Shown here one piece after another: positions 24,922 to 31,802 of a DNA stretch of 32,827 bases. The notes under the pieces were generated by a model that saw only the letters and a list, made by a program, of their open reading frames with translations, was not told the origin of the DNA and did no database searches. Position 1 is the stretch's first letter. The number at the start of each line of letters is the position of its first letter. The stretch covers positions 1 through 32,827 of IMG/VR virus record IMGVR_UViG_3300013092_000002; one strand, given 5' to 3'. The position numbers were made by a program, and so were the translations under genes. The DNA is from a virus.

Positions 24922-25064
24922 ATCGTCTCCTTAGGCTTAAATGCCCCACAAGCCTCATGCGTAGGACCGTAATAATCGCCTTGAGATAATTGACATTCCC
25001 CTTTCCGACGATTATCTTTGGTAACTTGGAACCAATGGCGGCATTCTTGGCACTTTTTCATCAT
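24918..25064 (-). CDS. Zinc-binding-like microprotein, 48 aa
   Basis: A double ATG at 25064/25061 follows GGGGAGGGG. 'KKCQECRHWF', 'KGECQLS' and 'HEACGAF' give four cysteines plus two histidines. It overlaps its neighbours on both sides by four bases. Confidence 0.6.
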   Translation of the reverse strand: MMKKCQECRHWFQVTKDNRRKGECQLSQGDYYGPTHEACGAFKPKETI

Positions 25065-25309
25065 CCCCTCCCCGCCAAAACCACTGCCTTCTCCGCAGCC
25101 GCCAGAGCATCAGCCTTGTCGCCGTAGATGTGAAATTGATGATAGTCGCCACACATGCAAGGCCCAAAGTATCCAGGTTCGCAACCAACACCGGGTTCGT
25201 CGCATACCATCAGATCATCCAATGTACAGCCACAATCAGGTTCACCATAAAGCCCATCGTACCCGTTCTTCTCCAGGTATTCCTTGATGATTTCTTTAAT
25301 GGTTGGCAT
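25061..25309 (-). CDS. Conserved small Cys-rich phage protein, 82 aa
   Basis: AAGGAGGAAAC precedes ATG 25309. The start 'TIKEIIKEYLEKNGYDGLYG' followed by 'CGCTLDDLMVC' and 'CEPGYFGPCMC' matches a family I recall from many phages, function unknown. Seven cysteines suggest metal binding. Confidence 0.75.
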   Translation of the reverse strand: MPTIKEIIKEYLEKNGYDGLYGEPDCGCTLDDLMVCDEPGVGCEPGYFGPCMCGDYHQFHIYGDKADALAAAEKAVVLAGRG

Positions 25310-25355
25310 TGTTTCCTCCTTGTTAGAGTTTTTGCGACCCCAAGCTAACCCACTT

Positions 25356-25384
25356 CCCCCCGAACGGGCCGATTAGCCGGGGGG
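25356..25384. repeat. GC-rich hairpin between early genes
   Basis: CCCCCCG (25356-25362) and CGGGGGG (25378-25384) are perfect inverted repeats around a 15-base loop and cover the stop of the upstream minus-strand gene. No T-run follows on either strand, so it is not a standard terminator. It may stabilise mRNA ends. Confidence 0.45.
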
Positions 25385-25672
25385 TGGCGAGTTATTAAAT
25401 AAAAATCGGTTAGCTTTAAGAGAAAACCATCGACCCACAATAGGGCCAATTATCCAAGGTTTGCTATTGATTTTCGCTTTCGATAATTCCATCATGCCTA
25501 AACCAATTGCATGTGAGTAGCTATCGTGTTTCAAAATATTACAGACATCACCCTCAAGCCACAGTTCATACTTCCCTTTCCTTAAGATTGTGAATTGCCC
25601 GTCCACAGATACAGCTTGGAGTTTTTCCCAACCACAACTTTGAGCTATTTTGATAAGTTCTATCAATTCCAT
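25373..25672 (-). CDS. Unknown early protein, 99 aa
   Basis: ATG 25672 is chosen because GGAGG lies directly upstream; a TTG at 25684 is in frame but on the wrong side of that site. The sequence mixes a short N-terminal helix with beta-like stretches ('QFTILRKGKYELWLEGDV', 'PWIIGPIVGRWFSL'). No motif recognised. Confidence 0.6.
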   Translation of the reverse strand: MELIELIKIAQSCGWEKLQAVSVDGQFTILRKGKYELWLEGDVCNILKHDSYSHAIGLGMMELSKAKINSKPWIIGPIVGRWFSLKANRFLFNNSPPPG

Positions 25673-25740
25673 TTGTTCCTCCAAAAAGCTGCCCGGCCCC
25701 GGAGAAAGGGGGGCGGGAAGTTAAAAGTTTACCCCACTTC

Positions 25741-25881
25741 TCACCCTGGGGCACGAGTCCTGAGTGCAATTACGCGCCAGCCGGATGAAACGGCACGGGC
25801 CCGAGCGCGCTTGCCTTTCGGATTGCACTTGTCGATCCAGGGGACCGGAAGGAGGCGGACCCGTTCTGCGATGTTAGGCAT
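25741..25881 (-). CDS. Basic 46-aa protein
   Basis: GAGGAG precedes ATG 25881, which overlaps the stop of the Cas4-like gene (TAATG). The product is Arg-rich ('KGKRARARAVSSGWRVIALR'). It may bind nucleic acid and is probably co-expressed with the recombination pair. The 68 bases downstream of its stop hold a GC-rich stretch but no clear gene. Confidence 0.5.
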   Translation of the reverse strand: MPNIAERVRLLPVPWIDKCNPKGKRARARAVSSGWRVIALRTRAPG

Positions 25882-27020
25882 TAATTCTCCTCGGCTATCA
25901 TGTCGGCCAGCATTGAGAGTTCTGTTGATCCCCAATCCTTCGCCTTTTTCCCAAACCGGACCTCAATTTTAGCTAACGGCCAGCCTTTTGCTGCCAACTT
26001 GGTCAGGGCTTCGCCCACATCCGGCCCCTGGCTCTCTGTGGCTTCGCTGGGCGGGATTTCTCCCTCTGCCTCGTGGGTAGGTGCCAGTTCGGAAGCCATA
26101 GCATCCTGCGGCGTCTCAGGGGGTTTCCTGATAATCCTGGAACGCCAATGTTTAGAATCCTTCTTTTCAACCCATTTGCCTGTAATTTCCCATGCGCCGA
26201 TAAGCACACAAGGACGTTCTTTGAATGCAATTTTTACAGTCTCATCAATTTCTTTGTATTCCTTGGCGGAAGCCGCAAGACTTTCCCGCTTATCCAGCAT
26301 GGCCTCAAGTTCTTCATCATCCAACAATTCAATACCGGGGCCAAAATCGCGGCCAGGATAACAGATATGCAAATACCCGCATTGACCGCAGACTCCATCT
26401 TCCCACTTTATAGGGTCTGGCAGGGTGTTTTGCTCAACATGGGTATTAATTCGTCCGCACTTTTGTAAAATCTCATCAATCAATCCCTGATCCTTGGGGA
26501 TAATGATTTGCTTGAGTTGTCCGCTCACCTTATTTTTTAAGAGCATGATTCCATAAGGCTCATCATGCAGGAAAAGATAAGTGGTCAACTGATAGGGATA
26601 AGACCGCAAATAGGCTTGTTTGGCCCTGAGAAAATCCTGCCAATTATTGATCTTTTCCCAGGTGAAGGGGGCCATGCTTTTAATTTCCAAGGGGGGACGT
26701 TGACCATCTATCGGGAGTTTCCCGTCAATATGGCCAGAGAGTTTATATCTCTCATCAAAGAACGGGGTCTGCTGCTCTTCAACATAAAGCCCAGCTTCCC
26801 TTAAATCATCCATTACCGCCCGTTCATAGAGGTTGCCCAGGTCAAAAACCCGTTGCAAGCCCACATCGTGCATCTTCTTATCTTGCCAGCGAGTTCGGCA
26901 ATAAACAAGATAGCGGTCACAGGGATGGCCAATAGATGAGGCTCGGTTGACGTGCTGCGGGTAATTCTTGATCTTTAATTCCTTAGCATCATCAACAAGT
27001 TTTGGGATATTCAGGTTCAT
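25881..27020 (-). CDS. Cas4/RecB-like PD-(D/E)XK exonuclease with Fe-S cysteines, 379 aa
   Basis: Start taken as ATG 27020, four bases after the upstream stop. Nuclease motifs are E66 ('LYERAV'), D99 ('SGHIDG'), E112-x-K114 ('LEIKS') and a QxxxY-like element (Q144, Y148). Four cysteines (C34, and C211/C214/C220 in 'CGQCGYLHIC') sit on either side of the nuclease core, as in the 4Fe-4S cluster of Cas4 and AddB. It should resect DNA ends. The C-terminal ~100 residues are an acidic linker and a small helical domain. The gene directly upstream encodes a candidate annealing protein, so this is a phage recombination module; no cas genes are nearby. Confidence 0.8.
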   Translation of the reverse strand: MNLNIPKLVDDAKELKIKNYPQHVNRASSIGHPCDRYLVYCRTRWQDKKMHDVGLQRVFDLGNLYERAVMDDLREAGLYVEEQQTPFFDERYKLSGHIDGKLPIDGQRPPLEIKSMAPFTWEKINNWQDFLRAKQAYLRSYPYQLTTYLFLHDEPYGIMLLKNKVSGQLKQIIIPKDQGLIDEILQKCGRINTHVEQNTLPDPIKWEDGVCGQCGYLHICYPGRDFGPGIELLDDEELEAMLDKRESLAASAKEYKEIDETVKIAFKERPCVLIGAWEITGKWVEKKDSKHWRSRIIRKPPETPQDAMASELAPTHEAEGEIPPSEATESQGPDVGEALTKLAAKGWPLAKIEVRFGKKAKDWGSTELSMLADMIAEEN

Positions 27021-27024
27021 AGGA

Positions 27025-27810
27025 TTAAACTTTGATCGCCTCAATCCAGGCCAAGGCGTCATTCATTTTGCCTTTGGGGAGAAGTTTAAATTCGTCTACC
27101 TTAAATTCCACCTTGAAGTCCTCTTTGATGATTTCCATAGAGGCTCCGGCATCACACTTATTTTTAGCCTTGGCATAGAGAAGTTTGCCCTGGGCTTCGG
27201 AAATAAAGTCAGTGGCTCCCTTGCCTGTGTAATCAACTCTAGTTGCTTCGCCCTTTTTGATTTGGGATTGGGCAAGGTATTCCCATGTGAGTTTTTTAAG
27301 CCCCAGGAGATTTTGAACCGCATTGTTGAACGCATTAGTGTAAGACTTCTTTTTGATATTTCCCTCATCCACTTCTTCTATCGGTTTGAGAGTATTGATC
27401 TTTTTCCCTTCAACCCATTCCGAAATGCTAGCGAAAAATTTGTCTCGGGAAGAACAGGTGCCGATAAATCCCCGTTCAATCCCCAGGACATTGCACTTGG
27501 CTACAAGGTGGCAGGTGTAGAAATACCATTCACCCTTGAGGTCGTGGCGGACCTCCCGAGTAAACGCCGGGGGTGAAATAGAAATGCCGAAGGGGGCAGC
27601 GATTTTACTCGCGCCCGAGACAAGCAAGTAGGGGGTGCCGTTCTGATCGCACCAGTCAGCAGAATCAGTGTATTTAATGGCAATTCCAACCAGTTTTTTA
27701 TAGGCGTCCAGTTGCTTTTCAAGGCGTTGGATATTAACTAGGGGGTCGAATCCCGATTCCGGTTGGACCACTAATTCGCCAGCAGTTACAAATTCAGGTT
27801 CCATTTCCAT
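27025..27810 (-). CDS. Candidate single-strand annealing protein (Rad52/Mgm101-like), 261 aa
   Basis: AAAAGGAGACG precedes ATG 27810. I recall the pattern 'DQNGTPYLLVSGASKIAAPF ... KKKSYTNAFNNAVQNLLGL' from phage proteins encoded next to exonucleases. The helix with 'YTNAFNNAVQNLLGLKKLTW' resembles the 'TDALKRxxxxLG' helix of Rad52/Mgm101-type annealases. It would coat resected single strands and pair them with a homologue. Adjacency to the Cas4-like nuclease is the main support; the fold call is inference. Confidence 0.6.
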   Translation of the reverse strand: MEMEPEFVTAGELVVQPESGFDPLVNIQRLEKQLDAYKKLVGIAIKYTDSADWCDQNGTPYLLVSGASKIAAPFGISISPPAFTREVRHDLKGEWYFYTCHLVAKCNVLGIERGFIGTCSSRDKFFASISEWVEGKKINTLKPIEEVDEGNIKKKSYTNAFNNAVQNLLGLKKLTWEYLAQSQIKKGEATRVDYTGKGATDFISEAQGKLLYAKAKNKCDAGASMEIIKEDFKVEFKVDEFKLLPKGKMNDALAWIEAIKV

Positions 27811-27834
27811 AACGTCTCCTTTTGATTAAAAACA

Positions 27835-28032
27835 TCAACCGTTCCTCATTCTCGCCAAGCTCTGGGTAAGGTCCATTGAAGCGCGGCGGGCGGCGGCGTT
27901 AGCGGAGCCGTAATCATCGCCCCGCATACTAAATGTACCGTCCGCCATTTTGCGACATTCAAGCGCAAATTTGGCCTTTTCCAAAAAACGCTTTGCCTCC
28001 CCAATAGCTGCTTGTAGTGTCTCAGTATTCAT
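27835..28032 (-). CDS. Small helical early protein, 65 aa
   Basis: Start ATG 28032 follows GGGAGATAACGG; the frame upstream of it is a shadow of the neighbouring gene. The N-terminal helix 'ETLQAAIGEAKRFLEKAKFA' and the basic C-terminus are visible. Family unknown. It lies just upstream of the annealing-protein gene. Confidence 0.55.
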   Translation of the reverse strand: MNTETLQAAIGEAKRFLEKAKFALECRKMADGTFSMRGDDYGSANAAARRASMDLTQSLARMRNG

Positions 28033-28036
28033 ACCG

Positions 28037-28162
28037 TTATCTCCCAAAAACAATCTTATCAACTGACGGCGCACAGCAGATCAACACCGCCACCGCTATC
28101 GCAAATAGCAGCATCGGGGTGATTGACCAGAATGTTTCCCAAAAATCCGAGTTTGTTTTCAT
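28037..28162 (-). CDS. Single-TM microprotein, 41 aa
   Basis: ATG 28162 overlaps the upstream TGA (ATGA). One hydrophobic span ('MLLFAIAVAVLICCAPS') follows a short polar, Trp-containing start ('SDFWETFWS'). The stop TAA lies within the next ribosome site. Probably an inner-membrane peptide of unknown role. Confidence 0.6.
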   Translation of the reverse strand: MKTNSDFWETFWSITPMLLFAIAVAVLICCAPSVDKIVFGR

Positions 28163-28350
28163 CAGTACCTCGCCTCATGCTCTTTGAAGCACCGCCGGCA
28201 CAGGGGGATGCGCTCATCATCGTAGGCGCCGTACTTAACCCAATCCTCCCTGCCACAGTGGTGGCACTCTGCGATGCGCCCGTCCCGGATGGCTTTGTCA
28301 ATGAGGTTATCAACTCGGGCGTCTTCTCGTCTGCTTTCGTCGTCACCCAT
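28162..28350 (-). CDS. Zinc-finger early protein, 62 aa
   Basis: GGAGGACTAAA precedes ATG 28350; an upstream extension of the frame lacks a ribosome site. A helical, charged start is followed by 'IAECHHCGREDW' and 'PLCRRCFKEHE', a standard four-Cys site, somewhat like TraR/DksA-type small phage proteins but without clear proof. Confidence 0.65.
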   Translation of the reverse strand: MGDDESRREDARVDNLIDKAIRDGRIAECHHCGREDWVKYGAYDDERIPLCRRCFKEHEARY

Positions 28351-28351
28351 T

Positions 28352-28639
28352 TTAGTCCTCCGCAACCCAAGATAAATCAACCGCCGACCAGTCCTCAATG
28401 TCGTCGCCGTCTTCTACCATCTGTCGGATCAGTTGCCGCCACTGCCAGGGGGTGAAAGTGATTTTGCCCTTGATTCTGGAAGCCTTGCCGTCCTTATGGA
28501 CCCGAAGGCTATACCCGGAAACCTCGATTGAATCTTCGGCAGCCACGTCAATATGAGGACAGGCGTTGACGCTGTGGTAATATTCTAGGTGCTCGTCCTC
28601 ATCGAAGTCTTTAAATTGCTTGAGTGGGGCAGTGCTCAT
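28352..28639 (-). CDS. Unknown early protein, 95 aa
   Basis: GGAGGAGAAT precedes ATG 28639. Acidic ends flank a beta-like centre ('SIEVSGYSLRVHKDG', 'GKITFTPWQWRQLIRQM'). Acidic charge and small size recall DNA-mimic inhibitors, but this is only an impression. Confidence 0.6.
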   Translation of the reverse strand: MSTAPLKQFKDFDEDEHLEYYHSVNACPHIDVAAEDSIEVSGYSLRVHKDGKASRIKGKITFTPWQWRQLIRQMVEDGDDIEDWSAVDLSWVAED

Positions 28640-28684
28640 CTTTATTCTCCTCCGGCAAACTGGATTTTAGGAAGTGGGGCATGG

Positions 28685-28963
28685 TTATGATTCCTGTGTT
28701 GTCCATGACGAATCAAATTCCGCCCGATGTTGTTCATAAACAGCAAAACAAGCAGTATATCCTTCCCCAAAGACCCCCTCATACTCTTTGCGAAAATCTC
28801 CGTTAAGAATAAGGAATTTCCCGTCTTTACAGAGAGCTGTTTCTCCTCTATCTGTATCGCTTTCAAACATCTTTGTTCCAGCCCACGGACACGGGTTAAA
28901 ACTGATGTAAAAATCACCTCCATCGAGTATCATGTTATGCCGGAGTGTTTTCCATTTAGTCAT
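28685..28963 (-). CDS. Unknown early protein, 92 aa
   Basis: GGAGGAAGGAA precedes ATG 28963; the open frame extends upstream through the 28976-29000 hairpin but without a start signal. Natural composition ('DGGDFYISFNPCPWAG', 'GETALCKDGKFLILNGDF') supports this frame over the competing minus-strand frame at 28642-28923. It is the first gene downstream of the structured array. Function unknown. Confidence 0.6.
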   Translation of the reverse strand: MTKWKTLRHNMILDGGDFYISFNPCPWAGTKMFESDTDRGETALCKDGKFLILNGDFRKEYEGVFGEGYTACFAVYEQHRAEFDSSWTTQES

Positions 28964-29054
28964 TTCCTTCCTCCTTCGGGGCGGCTGGCACACCGCCCCG
29001 GTCTCGTTTGATAGGCAGCCCACAATCACGAAGGGATGCCGGTGGTTGGTTGAA

Positions 29055-29180
29055 AAATTCCTTGCGCCTGGGCCGGATTACGATTAACGGATACTCACAT
29101 TAATGGACGCCGACTTTTGCCGTACAGTTTAAAACCACAAGAACTCCCGGTGCTGCCACACCGCCAAGCGCAAGGAAATC
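29055..29180. ncRNA. Structured unit 1 of 5
   Basis: The closing stem pairs 29058-29071 with 29164-29177 (13 of 14 positions). An inner left hairpin is CCG 29073-29075 / CGG 29088-29090. The inner right hairpin is CGGTG 29148-29152 / CACCG 29159-29163, touching the closing stem directly. Variable stem core: TTGCGC with GCGCAA. The strand of transcription is not known. Confidence 0.6.
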
Positions 29181-29183
29181 GTT

Positions 29184-29290
29184 AAAAACTTCCCTGACAT
29201 GGGGCCAGATTCCCATCCCTGACTCCCTCGAAGATTATGGACCTTGCTCTCAAACCCCGGCGGTGCACACGCCGCCCATGTCAGGAAATC
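29184..29290. ncRNA. Structured unit 2 of 5
   Basis: The closing stem pairs CTGACATGGG (29194-29203) with CCCATGTCAG (29275-29284), ten perfect pairs, extendable with one bulge. Left hairpin CAG 29206-29208 / CTG 29219-29221. Right hairpin CGGCG 29258-29262 / CGCCG 29270-29274, directly touching the closing stem. Confidence 0.6.
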
Positions 29291-29382
29291 GTATGCGCTT
29301 TGGGGCAGCCCGGTAGGGCGTCCGGCCAGCTCGCAAGCTGTGGCTCCAAACCCTGTGCCGCTACCCCTCAGCGCAAGGGGTA
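29291..29382. ncRNA. Structured unit 3 of 5 (divergent)
   Basis: TGCGCT (29294-29299) pairs with AGCGCA (29370-29375) and GGGG (29302-29305) with CCCC (29364-29367), with a two-base mismatch between. Left hairpin GCCC 29308-29311 / GGGC 29316-29319. An inner hairpin CAGCT/AGCTG (29327-29340) is further from the right arm than in other units. A competing hairpin TACCCCT/AGGGGTA (29362-29382) would exclude the closing stem. Confidence 0.45.
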
Positions 29383-29387
29383 AAAGT

Positions 29388-29541
29388 GAATTCCTGGACC
29401 TGGGGCCGGATTCCCCACCCGGCTCTCATACTCACGCAAGGAATAGGTAAGTAGCGATGACCTTTGCCAGTGGGCAGTCAAAATGTCGCCCCTATTCAGT
29501 CGCTCACCCGACGCTGCCACGCCGCCCAGGTCCAGGAAATC
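29388..29541. ncRNA. Structured unit 4 of 5
   Basis: The closing stem is 14 perfect pairs: TTCCTGGACCTGGG (29391-29404) with CCCAGGTCCAGGAA (29525-29538). Left hairpin GCCGG 29405-29409 / CCGGC 29419-29423. Right hairpin CGACG 29509-29513 / CGCCG 29520-29524 with one mismatch. A central hairpin has AATAGG (29442-29447) / CCTATT (29491-29496) enclosing TGAC and TGCC paired with GGCA and GTCA (29458-29480). Confidence 0.65.
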
Positions 29542-29680
29542 ATTGACAGGGGCCGGTCTTTAACCGGCATTGGGATACGTTGCCCAATCCTTTCCAGGGG
29601 CCACTCAGATCGGCGAGCCGGGTCACGGCTGCATCTTTGGGCCACCCCCTCCCGGTTCCGCCGGGCCGCCCTGTCGAAAT
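29541..29680. ncRNA. Structured unit 5 of 5
   Basis: The closing stem pairs GACAGGG (29545-29551) with CCCTGTC (29669-29675), plus one T-G and one T-A pair outward. Left hairpin GCCGG 29552-29556 / CCGGC 29564-29568. Right hairpin CCCGG 29651-29655 / CCGGG 29661-29665. A middle hairpin is ATTGGG/CCCAAT (29569-29588). Confidence 0.55.
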
Positions 29681-29825
29681 CGTTTGTCAAAGAGCCGATT
29701 GATGCCCCCTGGCCCTTCCCCTAGTCTCCTTTGGGCTACAGGTGCTTAGAGGGGCTCCCGGGCCGCCCCGTCCGGCTTCGTTGGTGGTGGTAGGCCAGCC
29801 GGAAGAGGGTGGGGTTGATGCAAAC

Positions 29826-30059
29826 TTATTCAACCCGCCAGACCCGGAAACCGCCGTCTGAAAGTTTGCGGGTAGTAAGGCGATAGCCATAGCGTTTAGC
29901 CTGGGGCACAACAAATTGGGTCACTGATTTACGACCCCGCACGTCCTCATTGGGAATCAGAAAAGAATCTCCAATCTCCATTTCCTGAATGGGATAAATC
30001 TTTGGCGGACCGGGCCTGCGACCTTTAGGTATGGGCACATCCCTTTCGATTTCGTACAT
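29826..30059 (-). CDS. Conserved small phage protein, 77 aa
   Basis: AAAGGGAGGCG precedes ATG 30059. The order 'YEIERDVPIPKGRR', 'YPIQEMEIGDSFLIP' and 'YGYRLTTRKLSDGGFRVWRV' is a pattern I know from many phages (an uncharacterised, possibly nucleic-acid-binding beta-alpha protein). It is the last gene before the structured array. Confidence 0.75.
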   Translation of the reverse strand: MYEIERDVPIPKGRRPGPPKIYPIQEMEIGDSFLIPNEDVRGRKSVTQFVVPQAKRYGYRLTTRKLSDGGFRVWRVE

Positions 30060-30074
30060 TTTCGCCTCCCTTTT

Positions 30075-30365
30075 TCATACCAAACTCACGCTCATAATGA
30101 CGAAGCCTGCTTGTACAGGACTACCGAACGGAGAACCAAAGGCGATGTCCTCAGCCTCCATGATATAATCCACCCGGACCAGATTCTCCCGGCCGGTGTA
30201 GCCGCGCTGCTTGTCAACAGAAGGGCCAGGAATCCACTCCTTCAACAGCAGTTCGTCCCCCACCTTGAAGTCCCGGTTGTTCCGCCGGAGTTGAAATTTC
30301 ATCCGGCCATTGCGGACTTGCTCGAAGTATTCCGGCCAAATCTTTAGTTCATGGATCGTTTTCAT
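30075..30365 (-). CDS. ASCH / DUF3850-like RNA-binding-fold protein, 96 aa
   Basis: CAGGAGGCGGC precedes ATG 30365. 'HELKIWPEYFEQVRNGRMKF', 'LRRNNRDFKVGDELLLKEW' and 'YTGRENLVRVDYI' follow the PUA/ASCH-like beta-barrel pattern used for binding RNA. It is common in phage early regions. Its partner is unknown. It acts in the cytoplasm. Confidence 0.8.
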   Translation of the reverse strand: MKTIHELKIWPEYFEQVRNGRMKFQLRRNNRDFKVGDELLLKEWIPGPSVDKQRGYTGRENLVRVDYIMEAEDIAFGSPFGSPVQAGFVIMSVSLV

Positions 30366-30379
30366 GCCGCCTCCTGGGG

Positions 30380-31180
30380 TTAATGGGGTTGATTTCCCGC
30401 TTTAACGGCGTTCTTTTTTCTTGCAGCCTCTTCTGCCAGAAACCACACGTTTGTCCTTTCGCGGCTTTGGCGGTTATAGATGCTATCAAGCATCTCGCCA
30501 TAACCCTGAACAGATGCTTGCTTTTCCATAAAGTGAACGAAGGTTTTTATTTTCCCCTTCAAGACCTCCGAGGCAAATCCTTCTGCCCAAGCCAACTTCG
30601 AGACAGCACGAACAAATAAGGTATTGTGCCAATAGGGATAGCCGCTTTCCCGACATTGATTAATGATCGCAGCGACAACCCTTGCATGACTGAGATTGCC
30701 AAGTCTATAAGTCCCTCCTTTAAAACGGACATTCCAATTGTTAGAACCAGCACTATCACCGGCCAACATGGAGATACAAGCCCCAAGATTGATGCCGGTT
30801 TTATCGTGGTATTCCTTTACCATAATATAAGCTGGCTTCCCGAGTCTCACATAACCCTCCAGGTAATGCTGTATACTCCACAGGGTTATCGTTGGTCCGT
30901 CTTCGGCTGGGGTCATAACCATTGTCGGTTTAACTTCGACATATTTCACAGAGATGCCGAGTTTACGGGCCGCATAAAACCTATTATGGCCATCAATGAT
31001 TTCAAAAAGAGGGATTACATTCCCGATATTGTTCTCAATTCTTACCACTTCCATCGGCTTGGGGTCACGCCACCCATACTTCTTCATTGATGCTTCCATG
31101 TTCTTTGTATTTATTACGTTTCGGTTAAATTTCGATGGTGCAAATAATTTGTAGTTGGTCGTTTCACAAATTCTGGCCAT
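30380..31180 (-). CDS. ParB-like nuclease-domain protein, 266 aa
   Basis: GGAGGCATAAC precedes ATG 31180. Near residues 10-90 there is a ParB N-terminal-type fold with 'FEIIDGHNRFYAARKLG' (D63, G64, H65, R67), the CTP-binding box 2 region in ParB/Srx proteins. The rest is helical and matches no known HTH that I recognise. The gene starts right after a second DNA-binding-like gene. Phage ParB-like proteins can act in regulation, partition or nicking; the role here is open. Confidence 0.75.
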   Translation of the reverse strand: MARICETTNYKLFAPSKFNRNVINTKNMEASMKKYGWRDPKPMEVVRIENNIGNVIPLFEIIDGHNRFYAARKLGISVKYVEVKPTMVMTPAEDGPTITLWSIQHYLEGYVRLGKPAYIMVKEYHDKTGINLGACISMLAGDSAGSNNWNVRFKGGTYRLGNLSHARVVAAIINQCRESGYPYWHNTLFVRAVSKLAWAEGFASEVLKGKIKTFVHFMEKQASVQGYGEMLDSIYNRQSRERTNVWFLAEEAARKKNAVKAGNQPH

Positions 31181-31181
31181 G

Positions 31182-31802
31182 TTATGCCTCCATAAGTGTT
31201 AGTTTTTCGTTTATCCATTTTTTGACCCAAAGCAGGGCTTCTTTCTGTTTTGGGTCATCGTCCCTAATCCTTTCAAGTTGGCTCCTGGCTATGTTTGCGA
31301 AGTACATCGCATCGGATTCGGGGTGAGGGTCTTGCTTTTTCAGGGGTGCCGGTGGGGCAGGTCCGACTAACTCGTCAACCAATGCCTTGACCTGCTCATG
31401 GGTGGGAACCTTGCCAGCCGGGGCGTTTTCCACAGCTTCCTTCCATACCTCTCGCTGCTGGTCAGGTTCAAGAGCGGCAAGAGGGCGGGTTTGATATTCG
31501 GAAGTAGGTTGGATTTCACAAGGGGCGCATAAGGCACCAATTGGTGTCAAATTGACCGCCACTTGGGAGCCGGTTATCAGTCTGTTCGCATGAGTTTTGC
31601 TCATTCCCCACTTCTCATTGCAGTAATCCTTGAAGGTTTTGAAGTCTTCTCGGTAGAGCCTCTTGTCCCGGATCGTTACCAGAGCCTTACCGACAGCTAT
31701 GAATGACCCCATCTCTCGGGTGATGACCCCTTCAAGGGTTTCAAGCTCCGCTTTTTCGATTTTGGTAAGCTGAGTCGTGAGATTATCTTCTTGGTGGCCC
31801 AT
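31182..31802 (-). CDS. Plasmid/phage DNA-binding-like protein, 206 aa
   Basis: ATG 31802 follows GGAGGCG (31813-31819) and is the first gene of the leftward operon, about 40 bases after the predicted start of transcription. 'EDFKTFKDYCNEKWGMSKTH' followed by 'ANRLITGSQVAVNL' is a helix-turn-helix-like pattern I know from phage and plasmid proteins often found beside ParB. 'RPLAALEPDQQREVWKEAVE' is also characteristic. It may regulate the operon together with the ParB-like protein. Confidence 0.75.
   Translation of the reverse strand: MGHQEDNLTTQLTKIEKAELETLEGVITREMGSFIAVGKALVTIRDKRLYREDFKTFKDYCNEKWGMSKTHANRLITGSQVAVNLTPIGALCAPCEIQPTSEYQTRPLAALEPDQQREVWKEAVENAPAGKVPTHEQVKALVDELVGPAPPAPLKKQDPHPESDAMYFANIARSQLERIRDDDPKQKEALLWVKKWINEKLTLMEA

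Larger units (their letters stand above)
28964..29825. other. Gene-free GC-rich structured region inside the early operon
   Basis: No frame on either strand has natural composition plus a ribosome site. Genes on both sides are on the minus strand, so the region is probably transcribed leftward. It contains an 8-bp hairpin CGGGGCGG/CCGCCCCG (28977-28984 / 28993-29000) next to the ribosome site of the downstream gene. Five tandem inverted-repeat units follow (29055-29680). Two more hairpins lie at the right edge: CCCCT 29719-29723 with AGGGG 29751-29755 plus flanking GGCCC/GGGCC, and CCGGCT/AGCCGG at about 29772-29803. Confidence 0.75.

Noticed and set aside
25881-27020. CRISPR adaptation Cas4
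   Set aside because: The nuclease is Cas4-like in motifs, but no cas1/cas2 or repeat array is present; the adjacent annealing-protein candidate points to phage recombination.
28059-28370. 103-codon minus-strand frame rich in Ser/Thr/Gly
   Set aside because: It overlaps two better-supported coupled genes (28037-28162 and 28162-28350).
28642-28923. 93-codon minus-strand frame
   Set aside because: It competes with 28685-28963, which has a strong ribosome site and more natural composition.
29055-29680. tRNA genes in the structured array
   Set aside because: The stem layout is cloverleaf-like, but no unit on either strand has a TTCRANT T-loop, a GG-type D-loop or a credible anticodon arm.
29055-29680. 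Integron attC sites or a CRISPR array
   Set aside because: No GTTRRRY/RYYYAAC core pairs, no cassettes between units, no identical direct repeats with spacers, and no integrase or interference genes nearby.
29244-29724. Plus-strand open frames of 68 and 86 codons in the array
   Set aside because: Arg/Pro/Ser-rich composition, no ribosome sites, and opposite to the operon; they are by-products of GC-rich non-coding sequence.
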